Of a DNA stretch of 64,000 bases, positions 47,815 through 64,000 are shown one piece after another (position 1 is the stretch's first letter; each line of letters begins with the position of its first letter). Location: positions 33,621,033 to 33,685,032 of the forward strand of contig NC_135170.1 in the NCBI RefSeq assembly GCF_041146795.1, written 5' to 3'. Both the position numbers and the translations under genes were made by a program. This DNA is from Maylandia zebra. Taxonomy: Eukaryota > Chordata > Actinopteri > Cichliformes > Cichlidae. The notes below the pieces were generated by a model. That model was not told the DNA's origin and made no database searches. It saw only the letters and a list, made by a program, of their open reading frames with translations.

Positions 47815-48520
47815 GCTAGCTCTGGGTTGGACCCCATTTTTACTTTACTCTCTGGATTGCTTTGATTCTTCGTGGCATAGATTCAACCACCATCACACTG
47901 TTCCTGCAGATTTGACAGCTGCAATCTCTGATGTGAGTCTCCCGTTCCATCGCATCCCTACAGCGCTCTGTTTCATCGAGATCTGGTGAGCATGGAGGCT
48001 GTTTGAGTACAGTGAACTCATCGTCATGTTCAAGAAACCAGTTTGACTTAAGCTTTGTGACCTGGTGTGTTGTCCTGCTGGAAGGAGCCATCAGCGTGGT
48101 TATGAAGTAAGTAAAGGGGCCCAAGATGTACCATGAAAATACCCCCGATGCATCACAACAACAACCACCTGAACAAATGACACAAGGCAGAATGGACCCA
48201 TGCTGTCATGCTGTTTACGCCAAATTATGAACTTACTATTTAAATCTCACAGCTGAAATTGAGATTTACATTTTCCAGTACGCTTTTCTGTAAACTTTGG
48301 TGGTAACTAGTGATTATTTCAGTTACTGTTGAGCTTCATATCAGCTCAAAGCAGACATTTTCCTCAGACATCTGGCATCAGCAAGGCATTTTTCTCAAAG
48401 AACTGCCACTCATTGGATATTTCCACAAACCATTAAATATTCAACAGTTTCTAAACTACTCAGACCAGTCTGTCTGACACCATAAACCATGCCACGCCCT
48501 AACAAAGTGGCAGGTGCGTA
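47815..48520 (-). pseudogene. Tc1-like transposase pseudogene (minus strand)
   Basis: The minus-strand frame at 47840-48124 reads KLKSNWFLEHDDEFTVLKQP, then PCSPDLDETE and VESMPRRIKAI. This is a degraded version of a well-known fish Tc1-type transposase (KLKSNWFLEHDNEFTVLKWP then PQSPDLNPIE). The third catalytic region is altered (NPIE to DETE). Upstream on the minus strand, 'actcagaccagtctgtctga' and 'aaccatgccacg' match the helix-turn-helix part of the same element. Terminal AAAGTGGCAGGTG near 48517 resembles its end. Stops and frameshifts show it is dead. Confidence 0.78.
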
Positions 48521-49019
48521 TGTATAACGTGTACACTGGAATAAACCAACAGGTGAGCCTTTATTTATTTTTGAGGTTTATTCAAAACGGTTGCTTTTCT
48601 TTGTTTTGGACATTTAAAAACAAGAAGGAACTGACCCTGAGTAACTTTCAGTCAAGGCAAATGCATTACCCTTCCAAGTGTACAAAAGCATAGTATTTTA
48701 TGTGGATATCAATCTCCAACCTGTTGGAAATAACCAGTGAGAACCTCTAAAGTATATGTTTTCAACAAACCTCCCGTTCCTGTTTAAATATCTTTATATC
48801 TGTCCTGTACATTTTAGAATTTCACCAGAGCCATTTAGATGTTTCCAGAGGTATCGGTGTTTAAAACCAAATTAAAGCCATCCCCGTTTACTCTTTCATT
48901 TGTCTAGTTCCTGCATGGTCTAAATGGTCCTTTTTATTTATTTATTTTTATCTTTTTTATGTCTACTTAATCTTTACTATTATTTCATTTTATTTCTACT
49001 CCTTTTACCTCTTTTAAGC
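48521..49019. other. Intergenic stretch, no gene seen
   Basis: AT-rich, with no recognised exon or element. Confidence 0.4.
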
Positions 49020-49280
49020 AAGCGGCAACAAAAAACTGCAGTTCCTCTTTTGGCCACGTGAGGCTGCTATAGCAGTGAGTCAGACCCCTCAGACTTCCAT
49101 ATTAAAATGTTCAGCTTTACAGCACAAATATGTTTACAGAATGATACAAAATACCTGTCCTTTATGGATAGGTTGCTCTTGATCAACACTATAAGGAAGA
49201 TTATTTTTTATAACTCAAATGTGGATGATGAAGCTAAGCCTTGATGGTATTTTCCATAAATCTGTTACAAGTCACAATGA
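49020..49280 (+). repeat. Dispersed repeat copy ('ctgcagttcctc-ggccac' family)
   Basis: 'aaaaaactgcagttcctctt' and 'ggccacgtgaggctgctata' then 'cagacttccatattaaaatg' match the copy at 30470 and the fragment at 3595-3690. Confidence 0.65.
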
Positions 49281-49590
49281 CTACATCAGTTTTTATTTGG
49301 CCATTGTGTCTCTAGCAGTTTCTCTCCATGTCCAAACCTGAGTATAATTAAAGTTTTATATTTTTTTGAAATCTTCGTGAAGTTAGCCATCTGGGCACAT
49401 GTAGCTGGTGCATCGTAATGTAAGGATGTTTGCACAACTGTGGAGTTCGAATGTGCATATGTGTCAGTTTGGGATAATGTGAGATACGGTAAGGTACTAT
49501 AGATGTGTAAAGTTCTGTACAGTCTAGCAACTAGCTGTGAAATTAACAGAAATTCTCAGTTTTCTCCAATAGTCCAGAAGACAACACCTT

Positions 49591-50930
49591 CAAATTCAAA
49601 TTCAAATTCAAATTTTATTTGTCACGTACACAGTCATACACAGTACGATATGTAGTGAAATGCTTGGACAACTGCTCGTGACCTAAAGAAAACAAAAAAG
49701 GAAAAGGCTATGAATAAGATAGGAAATAAATATGAAAAATTAAAAAGGGTAAATTTAACTAGGAAGGAATAGAATATAAATTAAGGTTAAAAATGAAATA
49801 ACTGTACAACACAAATTAGAATGAAGGGTAAATTTAACTGGGAAGAATAAGATAAAATATATAAATTAAAGTTGAAAATAAAATAACTGTACAACAAAAT
49901 ACACAATACACAATATAGAACTATATAAGAATGTATGAAGAAATCTAAATCTAAATAAATATATACACAATAACAGCAGCTGTACAAGTATTAACCGGAA
50001 ATGAAGAATATAGTGACCAGTGTTGTGCAAAACCAAAGTCCAGAAAGTCCAGTGTGTGTGTAAGAACCATATGTGTGGGTCAGTACTGTGTGGTGGTGTG
50101 ATTGAGAGACCGTATCGCCTGCGGGAAGAAGCTCCTCCTCAGTCTCTCTGTGTTGGTCTTCAGGGAGCGGAATCGCTTTCCTGACCTCAACAGAGAGAAC
50201 AGTCTGTTGTTGGGATGGCTGAGGTCCTTCACGATCTTCCTGGCCTTGGTCCAGCACCGCCTGCTGTAGATTGAGTGCAGGTCAGGGAGCTCGGAGCGGA
50301 TGGTGCGCTCAGCTGACCGCACAACCCTCTGTAGAGCTCGTCTGTCCTGCATGGTGCTGTTCCCGAACCAGGTTAAGATGTTTCCCGTCAGGATGCTCTC
50401 TATGGTGCACGAGTAAAAGTTCCTGAGCACCTTGGAGGGCAGTTGGAAGTCTCTCAAGCGTCTGAGGTGGTAGAGACGCTGTCGGGCCTTTTTCACCACG
50501 GTGTTGATGTGACAGGACCATGACAGGTCCTGCGTGATGTGAACTCCGAGGTATTTGAAGCTGTCCACTCTCTCCACTGGGCACTCGTTGATGACGGGGG
50601 TCTGGTAGTTCCTCTCCTGCTTAGTGCTGAAGTCCACTATCAGCTCCTTTGTCTTACTGACGTTTAGAAGGAGGTTGTTCCTCTGGCACCAGTTCTCCAG
50701 ATTCCTAATCTCCTTCAGGTAGGCCGTCTCGTTGTTATCAGAGATCAGGCCCACCACGACGGTGTCGTCAGCAAACTTGATGATGGTGGTGGAGCTGGTA
50801 GTGGCCACACAGTCATATGTGTACAAAGAGTACAGCAGGGGGCTCAGAACACACCCTGGGGGGCTCCAGTGCTGAGAGTGGTGGAGGCTGAGACCTTCTT
50901 CCTGTTTTTACTTTTGTTACTCCTGTCCCA
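49591..50930 (-). mobile_element. 5'-truncated LINE (L2/CR1-type non-LTR retrotransposon)
   Basis: In minus orientation the element ends in a (TTTGAA)n tail (plus strand 'caaattcaaattcaaattca' at 49591). The 3' UTR covers about 49621-50079, and an ORF2 remnant of reverse transcriptase lies upstream (50080-50880). The 5' part is missing, as expected of incomplete target-primed reverse transcription. Assignment to the L2/CR1 group rests on protein resemblance and the short tandem tail, from memory. Confidence 0.85.
50080..50880 (-). pseudogene. LINE reverse transcriptase, C-terminal part, frameshifted
   Basis: The open frame of 248 codons from 50826 includes IIKFADDTVVVGLISDN, whose FADD box is the reverse transcriptase catalytic motif. 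Downstream are NVSKTKELIVDF, FKYLGVHI and NFYSCTIESILTGNILTWFG, typical of the thumb and C-terminus of L2-type elements, ending in FFPQAIRSLNHT. Immediately upstream, LSTGAPQG and GCVLSPLLYSLYTYD are both readable but in different frames. About one base is lost near 50860, inside the conserved GAPQGCVLSP motif. The reverse transcriptase is therefore broken, although the rest of the frame is well preserved, which suggests a fairly recent insertion. Confidence 0.85.
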
Positions 50931-52559
50931 GACACATCTGGCCAATCAGCAGACTGAATACTCAAATGTGGTCTGCGGTGATGCATGTTGGTTCACTTGG
51001 AGTTCAATTCCATTTTTCTCTGTGTGAAAACAAACCACACCACAGGGGGGAAAAAGCTACAAATTAAAAAGAAATCATCGACTGATTTGGACCAGAGTAA
51101 ACAAACTATAGGTGTGAAAACACCCAAAGGCTCAGTCACAAAAAACAGGAAGGCATGCAAACATCTACACGGGCCCTCTCACTCACAGTCCAGTGATGAA
51201 AATGATGTTAAACAGACCCTTGCATACTCACAGGTGTGACAGGTGTCCCCATGCTTGGCCCATTGACAGTCTGAAAGATGGATGTAGCCACTTGGATGTC
51301 ACCCACTGGTTTGTGGAGGAACCCTGTTGCTGAGCACTTTTGCTGTTGCTGTGTTGGTGTTTTTGAAACTGGAAGTGAGGCGTGACAGCTGGATCTGATT
51401 CTGACTGACTGCTACTGATTTTCTTCTACAATTTTCTTTCTGAAAGACAGCGGGTCAGGTTGTAATTGTCTGGGGGCCGGTGCAGGACTTATTTTACGTA
51501 GCATTGGTGGCTGCAACTTTAGTGCTGCGATTCATACTGGTTTCAGTGTTGCTTTAGTTTTTTTTTTTCATTGATATATAACAAATCTATCAAACCTCAT
51601 AAAGGGAGAAATTATGATGAGCATCCAGGCAAGAGGAAAAGATCACAGAGGAGATTCGTGGAGTGAAGGAGAGGGCTGATGTGACAGAGGAGGATGGTGT
51701 GAATAGGGTGAGATGGAGGCAGATGATCTGCTGTGAGAACCCCTAAAGAACACAGCCGAAAGAAGAGCAAGAACATAGAAGGTTTTAACGTACAAGTACA
51801 GATTACATTGCAAAATAAACAACAACAACAAAGGGAAAAAAAACATAATTGATGCAACTGATGTTGGCATTTGGTGCTATATTTCAATTTTTAAAAAAAA
51901 TAGACAAAGCATTGGGAGAACGAAGGGTGGACCCAAGCGTACAGCACCACATAAGCCAACAGCTGTAATTTTGTCTCAAGCAACCCTCAAAGTGAGCGAC
52001 CCAAAGTTTACTTTAGCCTCTTGATGTTCTGTGATATGCCATCCGGGACTAAAGGCTATATTATCAAGTCCACAAAATAAAACTGAATCTTTATTACTGC
52101 ATAAATGTGGATTTCCAAGCTTTTTCTCCTTCATTCTTGATCATCTGTTTGCTTAAACTGCTGCAGATTCCAGCATTTTCCTTTTGTTAAACTTTCCCAA
52201 CACTCTGACCAACTGTGTATTCAAACCATTGATATGTTAACTAACCTTGGCTTTACCTCGTGGATGCACCCACAGGCTGTTAACACCTAATTATCACTTT
52301 GCACCCGATCAGATGTCTGACAGAGACATTGACTAGTCTCGTGCGAGCCTGTGCCAGCCACTGTTTACAAACAAGTGGCATGCAGATGGAGGGGTCATTC
52401 ACCTGCAAACCGTTACAGCGCGGGGCTACAAAGCTGCAGCAAACCAAAATGAGGTCTGCCTGTCTGTGATGGCCGCCAGATGTGTGTACTGATTACAAAG
52501 CGTAACTATAATCACTTAAAAATATATCTAACCTCATATTACAAAGTAACAAGATGCTG

Positions 52560-52560
<1 letters not shown>
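50931..52560. other. Intergenic stretch with a repeat fragment
   Basis: A fragment near 51255-51400 ('gatggatgtagccacttgga') belongs to the repeat at 15290-15375 in opposite orientation. No exon is seen. Confidence 0.4.
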
Positions 52561-56129
<3,569 letters not shown>

Positions 56130-57128
56130 TAGGGCTGCCACGATTTGTCGACTATCAAAATCGTCGACGACTAATTTAATAGTCGACGCGTCGTTTGAAA
56201 CTTTGTACGATCACAAAAGACGCAGGAATAAGTGGCAGGATTTAAGAGTGTAATAACGGACTGAAACAGAAGATGGCAGCATTGCATGTACAAGGATGTC
56301 AGCTACCGTTAAACCCCGAAGAAGAAGAAGAAGCAGCTGTGTCCCAGAATTCATAGCGCGGCCCAGCGCAGTTTCCAACAATGGCGGCAGCTAGTTAGTT
56401 TTAATGTTACTCTTATTATTCTTTCTGGGTCACAAAATAAACGTTTAACATATTTTCATGGAGAATGTAGCTGTGTAAACCTCAAATATCTGCTCAGTTT
56501 ATCAGGACACCACATATTTTCAAAAGCGCTCCGACGTTTTCGGAGACATCTGTTACCCACTAGCTCGTTAGCGAGTCGGGGGCTAGGCTCACTAGCGCCG
56601 TGAGAACACCGGACTCCCCGCAAATCGTTTTCAAACCCACCGCCGTCTTTCGCTACTCAGGTTAAATATATATGAGTCACTTAGATAACTTAAAATGTTA
56701 TTGTTTGGCTTTTTTTTTTAGTATTTTATTTGTTCCTGAGTAAATCAGTTTGTCTGAGATTAAAGTTATAGTTTTTACACAGCTGAATAAACGTCAAGCA
56801 GACAGCTGATTATCAGAAGTGTGAGATGCTCCAGAATATACTCCGGTGTCCTGTTATATTTTAGATAGCAAGGAGTTTATTAAACTTCACCGAAACAATC
56901 TGCAAATTTCATTAAAATGTAATAAACTATCATCTTGTCTTTATTTTTAGTTAGCACAGACCTTAAACACTTAAAGCTGTAAGCTAATGATAGTTATATA
57001 AGAGCAGATGCTGCTGGTGCAATAAGCTGTAGTTTTACGTCCAATGGATGATGATCTGATTAGTCGACTAATCGCAAAAATAATCGGTGACTAGTCGACT
57101 ATCAAAATAATCGTTTGTGGCAGCCCTA
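56130..57128. mobile_element. 999-bp hAT non-autonomous element in foxk2 intron 1
   Basis: A perfect 8-bp target duplication CATACAAA (56122-56129 and 57129-57136) flanks it. The inverted ends are TAGGGCTGCCACGATT and, at the right, its complement (AATCGTTTGTGGCAGCCCTA, one extra triplet), followed by subterminal GTCGACTA repeats in both orientations. The interior is GC-rich near 56330-56660 and contains ATGGCGGCAGC and about 205 bp (56420-56626) also found in the MITE at 1947-2407. No transposase is recognised. It is a teleost-type hAT MITE; the perfect duplication suggests a relatively young insertion. Confidence 0.92.
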
Positions 57129-57136
57129 CATACAAA

Positions 57137-58550
57137 CATCAGTGCATTCCCAAATGTAAAAGGCCTACAAGGATCAAGGAAGGAACAGCAGGGGTGTCAA
57201 ATTCTCATATTGATCAGGCCAACTGTGAGCTTATAATCGCGGTTAATACGACTTCCATGAATGGAACACCACCCAGCTCGTGCTCACGTGTTTTAAAAGT
57301 AACCTTCATGTCACAGAAGACCCTTAAAAGAGCCTCGCTGCCCACGATAAGACGGGTGTAGCTGAGGAAGCAGATTGACAGCATGAGAGAACTCGTAGAG
57401 CCGCGGCTCAGGGGACAGGTCGGTTGTATTCCAGGGATTCCTTTTTGGTGATGTAAACGGAGTGAACAAAAAAGCAACAGCCTTCCCTTTCCCATCCTCC
57501 CTCCCCCTTCCCTGTCCTCTCCCACACCCCAAAATTCACTCCAAGTTGGTGCTCTTCCTGTCTTCTTTTGTTTACATTCTCTTGTGCAGGCTGGGTGGGG
57601 GTGAACATCAAGCGAAAGTCTTCAGCGAAACCAGCTTTGTTTGTTGCCGTCCTCACAGCTTAGCAGCGTAGCAACTGAGCATTTGGAGTTGAAGCCTCAT
57701 TATTCACACAGAGGAAAATGAGGAAAAAAAGGCTTCTGTGATTGCATGTTAGAAGGGGGGTGTTGGATACCGTAAACAGCTTTCCCCTCTCTGAGCCTCA
57801 TTCAGACTGTGAAAATGGATATTAGAGTAGCCGAGGTGATTAGCACTTGTTACTTTGTGTCTTGCAAACAATGTCATTTTGTTACCTCTGAAATTAGGCC
57901 ACCTCTGATCATTTCAAACAACACAGAAATGTTTGATATTTTTCTAATCTGTTTATTTAGTCATGAGCAGAAATGACAGATTGATTCTGATTGGATGTTA
58001 ACGTTTTTGTTCATTACCTAAAATTCTTCGGAACATATTTGAAACTTACCTGCTGGTCCTTAAAGTTTATGTCACTACTGTGTCTGTGACTGGCAGCAGT
58101 TTGTCTGGTAAATGTGACGATGTGTTAAATCCTCTCAGCATAGTGTTTGTGGCCTGCGTTCATCCTTTTTTGAAACTCTGTAATTTTACTTGTGAATCAA
58201 GAGTGAAGTAGCCCCTGTCATCACAGTCCATACCTTGTACAGCGTCTGGGTTCATTCAGTGCACTTCAGAATCTTAACTGCACGTCGCTGGAAGCTGATG
58301 ATAAATGCGTCTGTCGAATGCTAATTGGTTGACATGTGGGCAGGAAGGGAATGGGAGGACTGTGGGGCGGAAGTTTCCGAGATCAAAAAATACAGAATGA
58401 AAAGCACAGACAGTGGCTGCAGTGAACATTTGAAATTCAGCTCTTTTATTTTTTTTATACAGTAGCTTCGCTCTTCTCCACGGCTGGCTGATGGACCAAC
58501 AACAGCACAAGTACGAGAGGCCCACCGACTGGTTGTTCCACATACTTTGC
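57137..58550 (+). other. foxk2 intron 1, middle part
   Basis: No exon is seen. A pyrimidine-rich tract (CCTTTCCC... ) lies at 57478-57530, and short overlapping ORFs on the minus strand reflect it. Confidence 0.55.
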
Positions 58551-58800
58551 TCGCTGCTTCCATCTCTGCAGGTACACGGCCCATCCCCCGACTGCTAACA
58601 GATAGCAAACGCAGTAACCCTGCTGAACTTAAATTCCTCGTAAGCCAACTTTCATCAGATTGGTTACCCTTAGCAAGCAAAAAATATGAACAGCAGGTAG
58701 GTGGGGGTTTCGATTCGGGCAGCCAGAGCTGTCATCATATTAGTGATAACCCTCACTAACATCATACAGAGCTAAAAGTAGGACAAAAGTTCATTTTTGG
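58551..58800 (+). repeat. Dispersed repeat, 'gaacagcaggtaggtggggg' family, copy 2
   Basis: 'gtaagccaactttcatcaga' and 'gaacagcaggtaggtggggg' match 28780-28850. The segment 'gataaccctcactaacatca' follows, as in the family elsewhere. A weaker third copy lies at 60735-60850. Confidence 0.65.
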
Positions 58801-59319
58801 CTCCAACAAATAGTAAGCACATTGACATTGGCGGCAATTTCTGTTAGCATCCACAACTGGAGCAGTCTCAATGTATGACAGGGGGAAAAAAACATTAATG
58901 GTTCCATTAATGTATAAATGCTGTTATAGCGCCATGGAAACCTGTTGTTATGTGGTCAATGTTAGTGCTGTGGAACTAGGTCAAAGTTCAGAGTCCGGCT
59001 GGATTTACACTTCTGCGGGAAATCTGTCCCAACTTGTTGTTGTTACCAGGTCCTCGTAACCTTACATCACAACTGTTAAGTTATTGTTGCGTGGAAATTA
59101 CAGCGTAGGGTTAAAAGGAGTTTCGGGCTACAACTTAGATTCCTTGCTGCTGCATAAATTATGTGACTGACAAACTTTCCCGACACGTGCCATGTACGCT
59201 AGCTGCGTGTTGCTAGTTTTTCTACTGCTACACTTTTAAAGTTGTGCACCGCGATTATTAACAACAAACACTGGTTGCTTGGTTAGAGGCTTCAAGACCT
59301 CCTTAACATGTTTGCTTAA

Positions 59320-59565
59320 CTTCACCCCCCAACTGGTCGCGGGAGATGACCGCCCCTCCCTGAGTCTCGCTGTGCCAGATGATTCTTCCTGTTAAACGGG
59401 AGTTTTGCCTTCCCACTGTCGCATAGTGCTTGCTCATAGGGAGTCATTTGATTGTTGGGGTTTTCTCTGTGTTATTGAAGGGTCTTTACCTTACAATATA
59501 ACCCACTGAGCTGATGTTGTTGGAATTTTGTGCTGTAAATATCATCAAATTGAATTGAACTTTGG
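59320..59565 (-). repeat. Abundant teleost dispersed repeat, copy 3 (minus strand)
   Basis: The reverse complement carries 'ttcaattcaatttgatgata', 'aaaacccaacaatcaaatga' and 'gtgggaaggcaaaactcccg', matching 8162-8560. It lacks the hairpin duplication seen there. Confidence 0.75.
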
Positions 59566-60322
59566 TCAAACAGTACCTTAAAAATACTCCCACTGTAAAT
59601 TAAGACATTTGTTAAATTATCAAAATGGTTTCCTTCTATACTACTGCTACTTTCTGACCGTTGATTAACCAGCTGATTAATGGCCTACCTGTGCAGTATA
59701 GAAAGCAGAATAAGTATCATATATATTTCAAAATGCAGCAGTGTTCATTGACAGCAGGATGGTGTGCAGCGAAGACAAAGCAACCAAATTATTTTTAAGA
59801 TTTTATGATTTACTGATATATTTAGATTTCATTGTTCCCACCCTGTCAGTTGCTACTCGCTGAAAGTGTCTGATGTTTATTTAAGGATCTTCTATATCTT
59901 TAACAGATCTACAGGGAAGGCACAACCCTTCCTGGAAAGGGTGCATGAATAATCAAAGCGTCCCCCCTCACCTCACCAGCCAGGCTCCAAAAAGTGTTTC
60001 AGTCTCCTCCTGTTAGCGACAAAGCTAATTTGAGATGTAGGTGTCGAGGATAGAGTTCTCTCAGCAGATGCCAGCTCAGTGAGGGCCTGGCAGAAAAAAC
60101 CCTGCTGTGCCTGGCAGACTTCAGCTAAGTAAAATGTGTCCCTGCACGGTCTCCAGGGCGTCAGGCAGCCATTTAGAAGAGTTCTTTCTAATCAGACTGT
60201 GACTGCTGCGAGACCTCCTCCTCGACTCTTTCCCTTCATCTCCTCTCGTGTACGGCAGCCGTGAAGCTGCTGTCAAATCCAGAATCGTTTCATTAAAAAC
60301 ATCCACTTGAAATCTTAGTTTC

Positions 60323-60327
<5 letters not shown>

Positions 60328-60355
<28 letters not shown>
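60328..60355 (+). repeat. Poly(T) tract, 28 bases
   Basis: Uninterrupted T run in foxk2 intron 1. It could be the tail of a minus-strand retrotransposed sequence, but no body is recognised. Confidence 0.9.
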
Positions 60356-60734
60356 GCACGAACTTGAGCGTCAGTCATAACTTCACGTTCATAGATTGGA
60401 TTAATAGTAACTGCAAGGTTTTATATTTGTCTGTCTTTTCCTTGCTTAGGTGGTTGCATTGTTTTCAGTCAGAACGCAGCTTAATGGTGTATTTATTTCC
60501 TGACCGAGTGTTGGACCGCTTCCCATCCAGTGTGTTCTTAGTCTTACTTCCCTTATTTTCCAATTTCTGTGTCAGTGAAATTGTCTTTTCTTCTTCTTTC
60601 GTCCTTCATAGCTGCTACAAATCACAAATGAAAAATTTTCAATGCAGGTGTTAGGCAACAGCCAGCCGGTTGGTGAAACTGAGGTAATCCTGGGCCTCGG
60701 TGAGGCCTGCGGTTCATCCGCCGACTGAAACGGC

Positions 60735-60850
60735 TTGTTTTAGCTCCTCTTTTTAATCACTCGCTTGTGATTAAGCTGCCCCTCGAAAAAAGATTTGAAC
60801 AGTGGGTGAGTGGGGCTTCTGTGCTCACAGAGCTGTCTGACAGGGAGCCG
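60735..60850 (+). repeat. Dispersed repeat, 'gaacagtgggtgagtgggg' family, copy 3
   Basis: 'gaacagtgggtgagtggggc' and 'ctgtgctcacagagctgtct' resemble 28830-28880 and 58690-58735, with more divergence. Confidence 0.5.

Positions 60851-64000
<3,150 letters not shown>

Overview
This is a window of vertebrate nuclear DNA, almost certainly from a ray-finned (teleost) fish and plausibly from a cichlid. It shows widely spaced genes, intron-bearing genes with consensus splice sites, a CpG-rich promoter, and a very dense set of teleost-type repeats: hAT and Tc1/mariner remnants, an L2/CR1-type LINE, and a tRNA-derived SINE that resembles the African-cichlid AFC family. The species call rests on recognised repeats and protein similarity from memory; no search was run.

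Layout. (1) About 1-39.3 kb is a gene-poor, AT-rich region. I found no convincing host exon in it. It is a graveyard of transposons, several with intact target-site duplications: a 461-bp palindromic element (1947-2407), a Charlie-like hAT derivative (4244-5026), a Tc1 remnant (5099-5870), a TTA-flanked element with a hAT nested inside it (12617-13329), a hAT/SINE/hAT stack (16200-17657), a TA-flanked MITE (33431-33996) and a second BED-finger hAT (34066-35082), plus LINE tails and microsatellites. (2) About 39.4-45.8 kb is a compact cluster of three small membrane-protein genes, all on the + strand: pirt, a TMEM238 family gene with a TATA box, and a shorter TMEM238-like gene. (3) 45.8-52.5 kb is intergenic, with a decayed Tc1 element and a 5'-truncated LINE. 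(4) From about 52.6 kb to the end lies the 5' part of foxk2: a CpG-rich promoter with two inverted CCAAT boxes, exon 1 (FHA domain), a 9.6-kb intron 1 carrying an intact-ended 999-bp hAT, exon 2, and the start of intron 2. The forkhead domain lies beyond the window.

Functional reading. PIRT-family proteins bind phosphoinositides and modulate TRP channels. TMEM238 proteins are poorly characterised two-pass proteins. FOXK2 is a nuclear transcription factor. Nothing suggests that these genes act in one pathway. PIRT next to TMEM238L matches the human 17p arrangement, so that pair is old synteny, whereas linkage to foxk2 (17q in human) is a different arrangement.

The most unusual signals are in the repeats. 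About 205 bp of internal sequence is shared by two transposons with unrelated ends (1947-2407 and 56130-57128), and a smaller module is shared by the elements at 4244 and 33431. Other points worth checking are a possible galaxin-like cysteine-rich ORF (15535-15780), a codon-like minus-strand ORF (38039-38332), and a perfect 15-bp-arm hairpin inside one dispersed repeat. I do not see a defence system, operon, CRISPR array or other obviously new multi-gene system.
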